This document shows positions 32,556-44,914 of a stretch of DNA of 64,000 nucleotides, one piece after another. The DNA is from Takakia lepidozioides (Eukaryota; Streptophyta; Takakiopsida; Takakiales; Takakiaceae). Location: NCBI GenBank assembly GCA_030704615.1, contig CM060733.1:11904001-11968000 (forward strand), read 5' to 3'. The stretch's first letter is position 1; each line of letters opens with the position of its first letter. A program made the translations under genes and the position numbers. The notes below the pieces were generated by a model that searched no databases, was not told where the DNA came from, and saw only the letters and a list, made by a program, of their open reading frames with translations.

Positions 32556-35500
32556 AGCGGGCAACATGCCTGAGGGCAAACGATGACATGTCCCTATCTT
32601 TCAGTCATGTCATAACTGTACTGCCAAGAGAAGTGGCCATTATCAGACACCTCAGCCATTTGAAGTCAGATTAAGGAACATCACTTGTGCCCAGCAAGGA
32701 GCTGCCTTTTGATAGCTGTCCCACACTATGTAGTGGCTCTGCTATTAATGATGCCATCAGACCTGCAAGTTTCCCTTTGCAGGTGTGTGATGGGCAATGG
32801 AACACTATTCATTCCTACGGCCCATAGTCCATACTGTCCATCCCAACCATGCCGCCTCGCGCCAGTCCCCTCATTTCAGGAAGGGCCCGGCCCCGTCCGA
32901 GGGCCTCACCCTGCGCAAAGAAACAGAAAGGATTTTGCATTTCGATGGCCGCGATTTCCTTGATCGGACGGCTCACAAGAGCAGGAACCTCATGCGATGG
33001 AAGGTGCTTCCTCTCCTTGATAGAGAGGAGGAAATCTAGAGAGGAGAGGAGGAACCTTGTGCGGCGTAAGGTGTCATCCTCACCTGGTGGGAAAATTCTG
33101 CCCCGTAAGGTGCCATCCTCTCTAACTAAGAAACCCTGGCTGGGTCTTTACAGAAATTAGCAATGTTCCGTTTTCAGCGACACTTGGAGACTGGAAAACT
33201 TTCTAGACAAGATGTCCACTCAATTCATGCTGTACACACGCATAGGCAAGTGGTTACGTCATCAGCAGGAAGCTAGGCAAACACAGACTCCAGATTAGGG
33301 TGGATATGCCCATTCCCATCACCTATAAAACCCATCTATTACAGTTAAAAACATGCGTTTTTACTGCACTTAAGTTGCAACTGGCATGTGGCACCTTAAT
33401 GCAGGAGAGGACAGATTTGACATCTTTCAATGGTCAGGATCGTGGCTGGAGGCGTAGATGTAATGCAGTAATCAGGTCTTCCTGCAATTGTTGCGCGATA
33501 GCTCGAGGGCTCCCCATTGTATCCGGTAATCACTCTCCACGCAGCAATTACCTAGTTCTTAATAGAAATAGGTGTTGTTAGTATACGTTGGATGGTGTTC
33601 TAAAATGACAAGTCGCGTCTTGGATTAGAATATGCAGTTCACCTGCAAGTCTAAAAATCTTGACGGCCAAAGCACATGCTTTATGGAAGGACTGTTGATC
33701 ATTGTTAGAAATTCACCACAAGGTAGATTGTCACGCATTTCAAGGTGTGCACTTCCTCATAGATTCTGCACTACTTTAGAGCTGATTTAACTCAAAAATA
33801 TCACTTATTGATGTCACATTTGGCCTTTGCAGCAGGAGCCAAGATCAGCGGGAGGAGCCCTACTCGCAGTTCAGAATCTCAAGAGAGTTCTTAATAACTT
33901 TCTTCGAGTCTTTTAGTTTGAGATTTTAACTGGTGAGCATGACTGAGGACTCTCTTCAGTAATTTGCATAGGCATTGACAAAGTCCAAATTAGGCATCCT
34001 CTATCCTCTTATGACCATAGGAATGTTTATAGACATAGCTATGACCAATCCTAAAATATTAAAAAATTATCATAATTCATCCAAAACTCGTAATTTTTTC
34101 TCTAGTGAATAAGGATTGCAAATGCCTCTATGCCCCAATTGGTCCCATGTCAAAAGACTTTGTTAGCTGACAACACTGCTTATTTCCACGAGAATGGGCA
34201 TATCCATCCTATATTCACTCCAGCAGCTGATTGTCCACCATTTGATGGGGAAAAACTATGCGGTTGTGGATGTCAGTTTGGTTACACTCCACTCTCACAA
34301 GCTAAGCGAAACTAGAAACTGACAAGGCTGATTTTGGTAATGATGTGCTGAGAGTTCTTTCCAGATGACTCATTATAGTGCCTGAAATAGCCATCTTATA
34401 AGGATAACATCTAAAGCAAAATAAACTGCAGGCTGGAAGGCTTTTGTTAAGGTCTAAGCCATTCAAATCAGATTGGAGGTGACTAAAGTGGGAAGGAAAC
34501 CATGCAAAATCAAAACTTCAGGTTCATGACATCTGGAGACAACTGCAAAAGTAGGACTCGCTCAAGTGGGTGAGAATAGCAGAGGAAAATACAACAAAGT
34601 AAAATAAATAATTGTGAGCACGTTGCAACAAGCATATTTTGTACGATGAATATGAGATGTATGTGCAAGCTCAAGAGGCCCAGTAAAAAGGGGCCGATAC
34701 CCCAATGGAAAAGAGGCTCTTATTTACGCTAGCTCCTATTTGGCATCATATGTATGTATATCAGTGCTTGTCTGGTATTGGCATTTTGTCCTACCAGGTT
34801 GGTCCCGGGGATGGCTGCCAAAATGAAGTACCATATGGAAACTGATACTAGAGGATTGATTGAATTTACAAACCGTCTGGTATCTATAATGAAGATATTG
34901 TGAATTGCTTAGAATTGGTATCAATACAAGTGATTAGCTAACACCACTTCGTATCAATGATGACCTATGGTATCAAACCAGATTCAAAATAATCACAAAA
35001 ACAACTAGTGAAGCATGCAAATGAGGCCAAGGTGTGAATGAAACTTCTAGGTGTATTACGCAACACAATCTGGTATACAAGACATATAACACAACAACAG
35101 ATATATCACCAACCAAAAGATTCACATATCAAACACAAATCAGGTCACAAAAGTCGTTGTAGATTCCTAAATGAGCCCATACTTGCCCATGGTGCACAAA
35201 ATCTCCCTAAATCTCACAGCAGTATAGCAAGCATTGATACCAGTGGAGTAACGGCTGCAAAACGCGCGGAGCAAGTATCAACAATGAACCCTAGCGCCTG
35301 ATATTAGATTGGTATATTGGTTGCTATCTTTGTACCAAAACCTACTGTCTGTGCATCGGTACCGCCCTAGGCATCTCACATCTGGGATCAGGCTGTTCTG
35401 TTCTTTGATATCACGGTTGTTACTTGTTACCAGGTGCTTAGTCCAATACCAAACCAACACTAATATATACTCACAATATATGACACCCACTGGAAGTAAG

Positions 35501-36296
35501 CGTAAATTATGGGGTCTCTTCACCCAAGAAGGCCTACTGGTTTTTGGTAGGAAGGTGGACATCTTTGTGACTCCAATCAGTGGATTAGATCCACGACCAC
35601 TTCCCAGGTGGCATGTACCCATTACCCTTGGGCTTCAACTTGTTGTCTTATATATATATATATAGCAAACTTCCACACTTCCAAAGATCTTACATTGATG
35701 GTCAAAAATGCAAGTATGACCAGTGATGATGGTGACATGTCATTTAACATGCATAGATGAGTATGTAAGTGGTTGCAATCAGAGGGACACAATATGTACC
35801 CCAAGTCATTTAAGAAAGAAAACAATTTAGCTGGACATCTAGGAAGATGACTATTGCATGCAAGCCCCACATACCTATTGCATGCGCTGTGAAAGTGGCA
35901 ATTGCATGTGCACCTACGTGTAAGTAGTGCATGAATTAGCAAACAATGTGGCTAAGTTGGAGAAGAATGTTGGACGTTGGTCCAAGATAGAGCTGATGTG
36001 TGCAGCACGATGAGTTGGGAACGCCATACTATACCCAAAAGAGAGTGCAAAAAGACAGAGCCAACACACACCATATGAGGATCATGAGGGGACACAAGGA
36101 CGGAAGCTAAATACTGGGTGTTGGTGGTAGGGGCTGGCTGCAGTTGCAAATATTGTGGAAGTGTAAAAGGAAAAGGGATTTGGCTGCAGTTCTGATAGTA
36201 CACTGACTCAGCATGTCAGCATACATCATTAATATGGTACATGGCTAAAACAGCCTTTAACGTTCTTCTCCGGGTTCAACGACCAACGTCCAGCCT
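32556..36296. other. No gene recognised
   Basis: Follows the PPR gene; the first few hundred bases are presumably its 3' UTR. Short overlapping open stretches near 32685-33160 have no recognisable motif. A TA microsatellite lies at 35649-35664. The rest is AT-rich and shows no repeat family that I recognise. Confidence 0.5.
35649..35664. repeat. TA microsatellite
   Basis: A (TA)n run within non-coding sequence. Confidence 0.8.
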
Positions 36297-36300
36297 TTAA

Positions 36301-37557
36301 CCCTTAAGAGTCAAACCGACCCTTTTTGGGTCGGTTAGGTTTCTTTAACCAGCCATAACTTCCTGTGGTTAAGGCTGATTGGCCTTTTTTTCAGCTCAAT
36401 CGACAGATACTCGGGTCCCCCTTCATATGGCATTGGCCAATTGGTCAATGCCTGAAGGGGTATGGGTCTGGACCAATTAGAAGGGGGAACACTCAGCTTT
36501 TTGAGGCCAAATTGGCCCCCCTAACCTGCCCAAGTTGCTGACATGGCAACTGCGGTTAGGTTAGGGTGACTGAAAGATACCCCATAAAGGTTAGGGCGGC
36601 ACGCTCCCAATCCCCTTGATTGCCCGGCGAGCATGGCGCCTGGCGCAGGTCTGGGCATTCCCAGGCATGGGCCCTAGCCTGAATCGACGGCGATGGCAGC
36701 TCCGGCGAACGCCGTGCAGGGCGGGCTAGATGGAGTGGAGCCACGATGGCGGCAGAGCTCGGGGCTCGAGAAAAACGCCACGAGGGGTGGGCCAAACCTA
36801 GGGCGGGGTTTGAGAGGGTTGAGAGTGGAGTGGCCCCCCATGAAAGCAGGGCCGGGTAAGCCAAAGGAGCTCCCAAGCCCCGTGCCCTTCTGGGCTATGG
36901 CTTTAAATATCCTAGGCCTGCAGGCTATAACATAGGTGTGCCATTTGAAGTCTTGGGCAGGGAACCTAAAGATGTGAGGGCAGTTACCGATTGGTCACAA
37001 ACTTTTTTTGGGATCTCATATGGATGTTCATGACACTTCAATTTTAGGGATTAGGAATTGAACGGCTGAATTTGTTTGTATAATTTTAGGAAGAGATATT
37101 TTGGCCTGAAAAATGGCATATTTTGGCATATTTTGGCATATTTAGAAAATGGCATATTTTGACCCCCCAATTTGTCACTACAAAGGAGCCCACTTGAGAA
37201 CATTTCAGAAAAAACTGAAATTTTATGAGAATGTGTGTTATCAGTTATGGAACAACATTCTTGAGACTCTCAAACAGAAAAAATTAAAAATGCCCAAATA
37301 CGAGCAAAAAACTGCTTTTTTTGGCACCTAGTTCTTAGTGGAGATTTTTTTTTGTCCCCACTCTACACTTCATAATCTTCAGATCTGGCAGTTAGATTTT
37401 GGTGAAACTTTTTGTGGTAGGAGGTGGGGTAGGTGGGAAGTAATTCCAATGGTCAGTTTTTACAGCGACACAAAGATTCTATAGATAATTTTTTTTTTGG
37501 TGGGCCAGGGTCATGTTTTTCTACAAGAGGGTGAAAATGAGTTTTGACACTTAAGGG
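36301..37557 (+). mobile_element. piggyBac-like non-autonomous element, copy 1
   Basis: A 1257-bp unit that starts CCCTTAAGAGTC and ends GACACTTAAGGG, with TTAA on both sides (36297-36300 and 37558-37561). TTAA duplication with CCC...GGG ends is the signature of piggyBac-type transposons. No transposase is encoded, so it would need one in trans. The interior has a GC-rich core (about 36590-36900) and an AT-rich part with a tandem GGCATATTTT-type repeat near 37110-37160. It is homologous along its length to 47315-48537 in reverse orientation. Confidence 0.8.
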
Positions 37558-37561
37558 TTAA

Positions 37562-38404
37562 CGTCCTTCTCTTCGTGGACATACTTACGTTTCATTATAC
37601 TATTTCTTCTTCATGTCCATGGGTGATGTTGGGCACCAACATGAGAGTGGAGAGTGTAAAAGTATTTTACAAAGGGGATTTAAGCGGACTAGCCAGTTAT
37701 AAGTCAAGATATATTTTCATTATGTGTCTGTATGCGACTATGATTTTTCTGCTGAAAATTACATCTTCAATGGAATTTCCTGTATTCCATTGCCAACCCA
37801 TATGGCTCTACAATGATTTTACAAAAGATTCGAATGAATATTTACTCCAAAACTGAATAGGAAAGGTAAGTGGTTTGTAATTACACCAACATAAATCCCT
37901 CTTATTCAATAGAATCAAAGCCTGATAATGCCCCTGGAAAACCTGACAAAACTTTACTACTTGGCCGAAAATTTGATCCCTTGCTTATGACACATGCCCT
38001 TCCTACCTACGTTATTTGAATAAAGCTTAGAGTCATCTTAACCCTTAAGGGCCTGCCATCGGCCAAATTTCAGCCCCAAGAAAAGTAATCTATGGTGAGT
38101 TAATTGAGGCTACACACCTACCATATCATATCCAAAAATTTGAACATTACCATATTCACCTTGCCTACCATGTATATCCGCCCAGCAAATTGTGGAGAAA
38201 TTCACCGCTTGACAAGAGAGATTTTAGTGTTTCAGCGGGGATTTTTATTGTTTTTGGCTCTCTGAGTGACGGGATGATTTTTCCTGCTCCTAGCTTCCAC
38301 ATAGAAATGTGGTATTGTATCTGTGAAGATGGTTTGCTAATTTGGTTGGTGAGAAGGTATAGGGAGACCAAGTTGTCTGTAAATAAATAGTATATTGAAG
38401 TAGG
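37562..38404. other. Non-genic; contains an isolated TTAA-CCCTTAAG end
   Basis: At 38038-38053 the string TTAACCCTTAAGGGCC repeats the terminal motif of the piggyBac-like elements. No matching opposite end was found nearby. No gene is recognised. Confidence 0.45.
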
Positions 38405-38756
38405 TTAGTAGGGGAGAGATTTTAGGGCATCATGTATTGCCATAAGTTCCACTCGCAAGATGTTATGGCGACCAGGGAAACGACTATACATTTTGGAGTT
38501 GGTGCCAACCAAACCATAACCCACCTGGGCCTCTTTTAAGGAGCCATCGGTATATATGCGTGAGAATTTCAAGGTTGTCGGTTCCGTGAAATCTGGGAGT
38601 AGGATAGCAAAGTGTTTTTGTTTCACTCCCCAGATAGGTCTGGGGATCACATACCTCCATGGTTTGTCCGGGTTGATTCGGGGGTGTTACATTGTTGGGT
38701 GTCCGAGTAAGCAAGTAGACCGTGGCTGTTTGACCAAATAAATGTTTTAGAATCAA
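38405..38756 (-). pseudogene. LINE RNase H fragment
   Basis: The minus-strand frame contains the RNase H start IYTDGS (Asp near 38548), followed by GYGLV and a second acidic position in LRVELMAIHDALK, the spacing seen in LINE-encoded RNase H. Upstream, in another frame, QTATVYLLTRTPNNV-like text is probably the preceding linker. The fragment is isolated and frameshifted, with no tail attached. Confidence 0.65.
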
Positions 38757-39148
38757 GTCTCGTTTATGGTGGAAAGTGGTAGGTATTTGCGGATTTTGTG
38801 AGTGGTGGTGTACACATACATGTTTAGTTAGTAACGATTATGGGTATTTCATGTATTTGCGCCACGGTGGTGGGGGTTAATTGACAAACGATCGAGCGAG
38901 GTCCAAATGTACTAACGGAATACTCCATGAGAGTCGTTTAGTATTGGTTGCTTAGATTAATATTAGGAATAAATAAGATGGTGAATGACCATAGAGACAT
39001 CAATGCGTGCCTAATGAAGCGTTTCACCGGCGGCAGCAGCGTGAAGGGGTTATACAAACCCTCGCCCTTGCCACTGGTGGAACCTTGCAGTCCCCAGGGA
39101 TCCACAGTGTTGATCTATGTCGTGTAAACTCGAGTAATTAGACAAACA
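38757..39148. other. No gene recognised
   Basis: Spacer between the LINE fragment and the G1 5' LTR. Its last five bases, AAACA, are the probable left target duplication of the G1 element. Confidence 0.4.
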
Positions 39149-39749
39149 TGTCAAGGACATAGCCCAGAGGAACTTACCAGGAGTAAATACCAGAAGTTAC
39201 CATGTTACCAAAAGTTACACTGACTTACCGTGATTTACCATGATTTACCATGATCTACCATGATTTACCATTAGTTACCAAGTTACCAAAATATTATCAA
39301 ATTACCAAGAGTAACTTGGGAAACTGCTTAGGAAGCTTCATTTGGATGAAGCTTCTCCGTCAAGAAACCTTTGTTTAATCTTGGAAACTTCTCAATCAAG
39401 AAACCTCTATAGGGGAAGCTTCTTAGGGAACCTCTTCATAGCCAGTATAAGGAGGCGAGACTGGACACTCTTCAGTCTCGTCAACACAAGTTCAAGCTAC
39501 TCTTGTTCCTAGTCCCAGTACTCTAGTCCAGTTTCCAGTACTCTAGTCCAGTTTCCAGTATCGGGTACCCCAGTCCAGTTTCCAGCATTCCAGTATTCAA
39601 GTTGAATCCCAGTATCTTGTACTTTTGTCTATTGTTATAAAGATCATCTTGATTCATGTTTATCCACCATGCATTCGGCCACGCCGACCTTGACTTCTTG
39701 TCTAGTCTGATCTCTTGTTTGTGTTTCAGTCATGTTCTCGTTCTTGACA
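39149..39749 (+). repeat. G1 5' LTR
   Basis: About 601 bp. Contains short tandem TTACCATGA-type repeats (39215-39300), four GAAnnTTC palindromes (39332-39339, 39348-39355, 39384-39391, 39415-39422), a TATA-like GTATAAGGAGGCGAG near 39446, and a duplicated unit CCAGTACTCTAGTCCAGTTT near 39515-39560. The leader after it begins GTTTGGCGAGAC, which is not the usual tRNA-Met primer site. Confidence 0.92.
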
Positions 39750-39787
39750 GTTTGGCGAGACGAAAGTTTGATCCTTAGTTAGTTAAG

Positions 39788-42700
39788 ATGGAAGGCACAT
39801 TTGCGGAAATGGTCGTCACATTACAAAGTCTTCAGCTCCAGATGCAAGAACTTCGTACCTCTACCGCTCAATTGCAAGCTGATCAGTCTCAAGATCTTGA
39901 CAACGCTCTCCACAATTTGCAACAACAAATTTCAGAGTTAAATGAGTCGAACAATAGATCTTCAACCATACGAGTGCCTACTACAATAGCTCCTACTGCA
40001 ACAGTTCTTCTTCAACAGATTACGAGAGAACCAAAGATCAGCATGCCCGAGAAATTTGATGGGACGAGATCAAGATTTCGCGGTTTTGTTCAACAAGTAC
40101 TACTGTTCCTACGACTACATCCACAACACTACCCCGATGAAGGTATTCAAGTGAGATTTGTGGGCACCCTTCTATGAGGCATTGCCTTATCTTGGTTTGC
40201 ACCGCTATTAAAAAAAAATTCGCATTTACTAAATAATTTTGAAGCATTCATATCCGAGCGTTTGGAGATAATGATAGAGAGAGAGTTGCAGAGACAAAGA
40301 TGCGAAATCTTCGACAAGGAGCACATCGTACTTCCGTTTATGCTGTCGAATTTCGACAACTTGTGTGCGACCTCGACTGGAATGAGAAGAGCCTCATTAG
40401 TCAGTTTCAATGTGGGCTAAAAGATGATGTAAAAGATTTGTTGTTTACATTGTCAAACGTGAGCACACTGAGTGAATTCATCACCCAAGTCATTGCATGC
40501 AATAATCGTTTGTTCGAAAGACGTCAAGAGAAGCGATCTGGATGGTCGACGACGCATCATGCTGCTTCTACTACGGCACCAAACACAACGATCCATCAAA
40601 CATCCGGTAGTGATCATATGCAGATTGATGCTATCCGATTCAAGCCATTGACGCCATAAGAAAAACAAAGACGACGCTCGAATGGACTATGCCTTTATTG
40701 CGGAGAAGAAGAACACATAACATTAAACTGCCCCAATAAGAGAAGATTCAAAGCTCGGGGTGCAACTCAAGTGTTCGATACGAGGAGGTCGGAAAACGAA
40801 GATGTCCAGTCACAGTAGGGACCATGCGGCTGGACACCACAAATTCCTCACCGAAAAAATATTTTTTTCTACCTCCAGACCCTGCACCTTGCTTCACAGT
40901 TCCGATAAAAATCAGAGTGCAAAATTGAGATATCTCTGTAGAAGCACTTTTGGACTCAGGGGCTTCAGCTTGTTTTGTGGACAAAAACTTTGCGAAGCAA
41001 CACAATTTAACGCTCGTAAAGAAGAAACTTTCGGTTCCCATTGAAATCATCGATGGACGACCGTTAGCATCAGGAAATGTGGACCATAAACTCGACCAAT
41101 TGAAGTGAAGCTTAAAGATCAAGCATCACATATTGTTTTCAACGTCATCTAGTCTCCAATGAATCTTGTGATCCTTGGACTTACCTGGTTCGTACTTCAC
41201 AATCCTGACATCGATTACCGATCGCGAAAAATTTCTGCAAGACAGAAATGTAGAAATATCAAAGGTATTCAACTTATGTTCCTTGGAGCTAGAGCTTTCA
41301 TGAGTGCTACCAAAATGGATGTGGCATTTGCACTTTATGCGACTCCGATCAAGACCACAACAGACAAATGTACTTCAACATTACCCGCTCAATATCAAGA
41401 TTTCAAGGATGTCTGCGAGAAGAAAAATGCAGACATATTGCCAGAACATCGACCTTATGACTGTGCAATTGAGTTACAAGAAGGAGCCCAACCACCATTC
41501 GGCCCAATCTATTATAACTTATGCTAGACGGAGTTGACTGCATTACGGGAATACATTGATGAAAATTTGTCGAAGCACTTCATCCGACATTCAAAATCAC
41601 CTGCGGGGGCGCCTATCTTGTTTGTGAAAAAGAAGGACGGATCATTACGCATGTGTGTAGACTATCGTGGTCTCAACAAAGTCACAATTAAGAATCGTTA
41701 TCCGTTGTCGCTGATTTCTGGGCTTTTCGACCAACTGAGACGAGCGAAGATTTTCACCAAAATTGACTTAACATGAGCTTATAACCTTGTACGGATAAAA
41801 AAAGGAGACGAATAGAAAACATCTTTTCGAACAAGGTATGGGCATTTTGAATATAGTGTTATGCCTTTCGGTCTTACAAATGCTCCAGCAATTTTCCAAC
41901 AAATGAATGACATCTTTTGGAGAATTTTTAGATGACTTTGTAGTCATCTATTTGGACGACATTTTGATATTTTCACAGAATGAAGAAGAACATGGCCACC
42001 ATGTACGCCTTGTCCTTGATAAATTAAGAGAAAGAGGACTATATGCCAAGTTGGAAAAATGTCTTTTCCATCAATCTGAGGTCGAATTTCTGGGCTACAT
42101 TATTCCCAACAAAGGCGTCTTTATGGATCAGAAGAAAATACAAACCATCATCGAGTGGATTAAACCAACTTCGGTCCGAGATGTACAATGTTTTCTGGGA
42201 TTTGCAAATTTCTATAGAATCTTCATCAATGACTACTTCAAAATTGTTGCACCATTGACACAACTCACATGGAAGGACAAAATTATATGGGACGAGAAGG
42301 CTGACCAGACATTTGAAAAGCTGAAGCAGACATTTACAACGGCTCCAATACTGGTACCTGTAGACCCATCTAAACCATTCTTCTTGGAAGCAGATGCATC
42401 GGACTTTGCACTTAGCGCTATACTCTCTCAATACGGTACGGATGGCCGACTTCACCCTGCTGGTTTTCGTTCTCGCAAATTTTCTGCTGCAGAAATCAAT
42501 TATGAAATCCATGACAAAGAATTTATAGCGATCATCGATGTTTTTGAGGAGTGACGTCATCTACTAGAGGGAGCTAAACAACAGGTCACTGTCTACACCG
42601 ATCACAAAAACCTCGAATATTTTATGAGTGTTCGTGTTTTGAATCGACGTCAAGCCAGATGGGGTATGTCACTAGTAAGGTTTAATTTTGTTATTACCTA

Positions 42701-44222
42701 TCGCCTCGGACATCTTCAAGGGAAACCCGATGTTTTTTCTCGACGATCGTATCTTGCACCGAAAAAAAAGGAGAGAGCTTTCGACCAACAGAAATCCATC
42801 ATCTTGAAACCAACAAATCTCCAATTGAATATGCTATCCATGTCCACCTATGACGATGTAGAGATCATAAAGGAGATTCATGAAGCATTGAAGAGCGACC
42901 AATTTGCTACAACACTACGAAGTCAACTAAATCGACCTCGAGATAACCCACATGTTACAAACGACTTCGAATTCAAAGATGACTTACTTTATTTCAAGGG
43001 ACTTCTCTATGTACCTCGAGGACCTACACGACTTTGAATTTTTCAAACATGTCATGATCTTCCGGCTGCAGGACATTTCGGCTTCAACAAAACAATGGAA
43101 TTGATATCCAGGGACTATTGGTGGCCGCAGATGTGAAAACTCGTGAAAGAATTTATAAAATCTTGCGACATGTGTGCTAGAGCGAAGGGACCACGACATC
43201 GACCTTACGGCCTTCTTTAACCATTACCCATTCCCAAGGGTCCATGGTCGTCCGTGTCTATGGACTTTATTATGGACCTTTCAATTTCCAAGACCACCGA
43301 TTCAATCCTTGTTATTGTAGATCGTTTTATGAAGATGACATATTTGATTCCATGTAATAAGACGGTTACCAGCGAGGAAACTGCAAGACTCTTCCTCAAT
43401 AATATCTACCGCATTCATGGACTCCCGAAGGACATCGTATCTGATCGATGATCACAGTTCATATCAAATTTCTGGAGGGGATTATTTCACATATTGGATA
43501 TTTAGATCAACCTTTCTACAACTAATCATCCACAGACTGATGGTCAACCGGAAAGTATAAACCAGATTTTGAAACAGTATCTTCGCTGTACGATAAATTA
43601 TCACTAAGATAATTGGACGGACCTTCTGTCATTGGCTGAGTTTGCCTACAACAACACTATACATTCTTCGACCAAACAAACTTCATTTTTTTTTTTTCAT
43701 CATCCTCGAGCAAACCTTTTCCACATGAAGACTGTTGGAAGCCCTGCTGCAGAAAACTTTGTTACTCATCTTGCTACGATTCACAAAGAGCTTACATTCC
43801 ACCTCGCAGAAGCTCAAAAACAATACAAGGAGTATGCAAATCAACATCGTCAACTCCAACCCCAGTTCAAGGTCGGAGATCGTGTGTGGCTTCTTCGACG
43901 GGACATACGAACCTCGCGTCCATCAAGGAAGTTGGATTATCAACGCTTGGGACCATTCAAAATTATTCGACAAATAAATCCGGTCAGTTTTCGGCTTGAA
44001 CTCCCACGAAGTATGCGCATCCATCCAGTCTTTCATGTTTCATTATTGGAGTTGTATCATCCATTGAATATTCCAGGGAGAGTCTCCGTACCACCTCTAC
44101 CAATCGAAGTCAATCAGGAAGTTCAGTATGAAGTCGACGAAGTCCTAGACTCTCGCATCAAGTATAAACGTCTTGAGTATTTCGTACATTGGAAAGGCTA
44201 CGACATCAGCGAACGAACGTGA
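39788..44222 (+). pseudogene. G1 gag-pol with chromodomain, plus copy
   Basis: Starts at ATG 39788 in gag (coiled-coil-like N-terminus, then MPEKFDGTRSRFRGF). Zinc knuckle CLYCGEEEHITLNC near 40690-40735; protease core LLDSGASACF near 40943-40972 (intact triad); reverse transcriptase [17 protein letters not shown] near 41625; active site YLDD near 41952 (intact); RNase H EADASDFAL near 42390; integrase CDMCARAKGP near 43165, then SMDFIMDL and the third catalytic region near 43540; chromodomain about 44105-44220 (DSRIKYKRLEYFVHWKGY), ending at a premature TGA. Stops at 40177, 41524 and elsewhere plus several frameshifts make it non-functional. Confidence 0.9.
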
Positions 44223-44431
44223 GAACCTTCATCCAACCTCGCCAATGCATCTGACAAAGTCCAAGAGTTTCATCAACGATATCCAACTAAGCCCGAGCTA
44301 CACATCAATAAGACGTCACAACGATGATGTCAGCCAAGTTAGCTTCAAGGTGAAGATTCCATATTCAATGTATCTGATACACGCTAAGAAGGGAGGAGCA
44401 CCACACATCAGTATATATAGCTACATTTCCA

Positions 44432-44605
44432 GCACTCTTGCATCTTGTATTGGCAGAATGGAGTCAAAGGAACCAGATACATTGGAGTTGTCGCTTACCC
44501 AACTATCATATCAGCCGTTCCGACTCTCACGACCTTCAACATCACGTCGACGCTCTCGAGACGATGGGCCACCAATGCGACGCGCACTTCCTCGTCTGGA
44601 CCCCG
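44432..44605 (+). other. Extra open frame between pol and polypurine tract in G1 (plus copy)
   Basis: Counterpart of 20202-20402 on minus. It reads QIHWSCRLP, ISRSDS, DLQHHVDALE and MGHQCDAHFLVWTPYDGK, then a stop. Protein-level similarity is kept between two copies that are otherwise full of lesions. No family is recognised and no ATG is seen at its start. Confidence 0.45.
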
Positions 44606-44914
44606 TATGATGGCAAGTGAAGCCTACTCGAAGTCTGATAATTCTATTGGAGGTTGAGGCTTCGGATCCAGATGACCACGAAATCATGTTTGAAGACAGC
44701 TTCGAAAATCAGTATGCTCAAATCACTGCGTGGTCCCAAGTTCAAGGTGTTGGACACTATTGATGGTTGCAGGGACCTATAAATCATTTGAGTCAAGAAC
44801 GAAGAGCCGAATACTTGGCAAGTACCATTCGCCGGATTTTGGATTTTCTCCAACTCTAAGCAAATCCAAGATTTTACCGCTCCTCGAGGAACTCGGCGCT
44901 AGAGGAGGGGGTGA

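Noticed and set aside
32685-33160. Overlapping open frames after the PPR gene
   Set aside because: Three frames are open at once with no motif; likely 3' UTR or spacer with biased composition.
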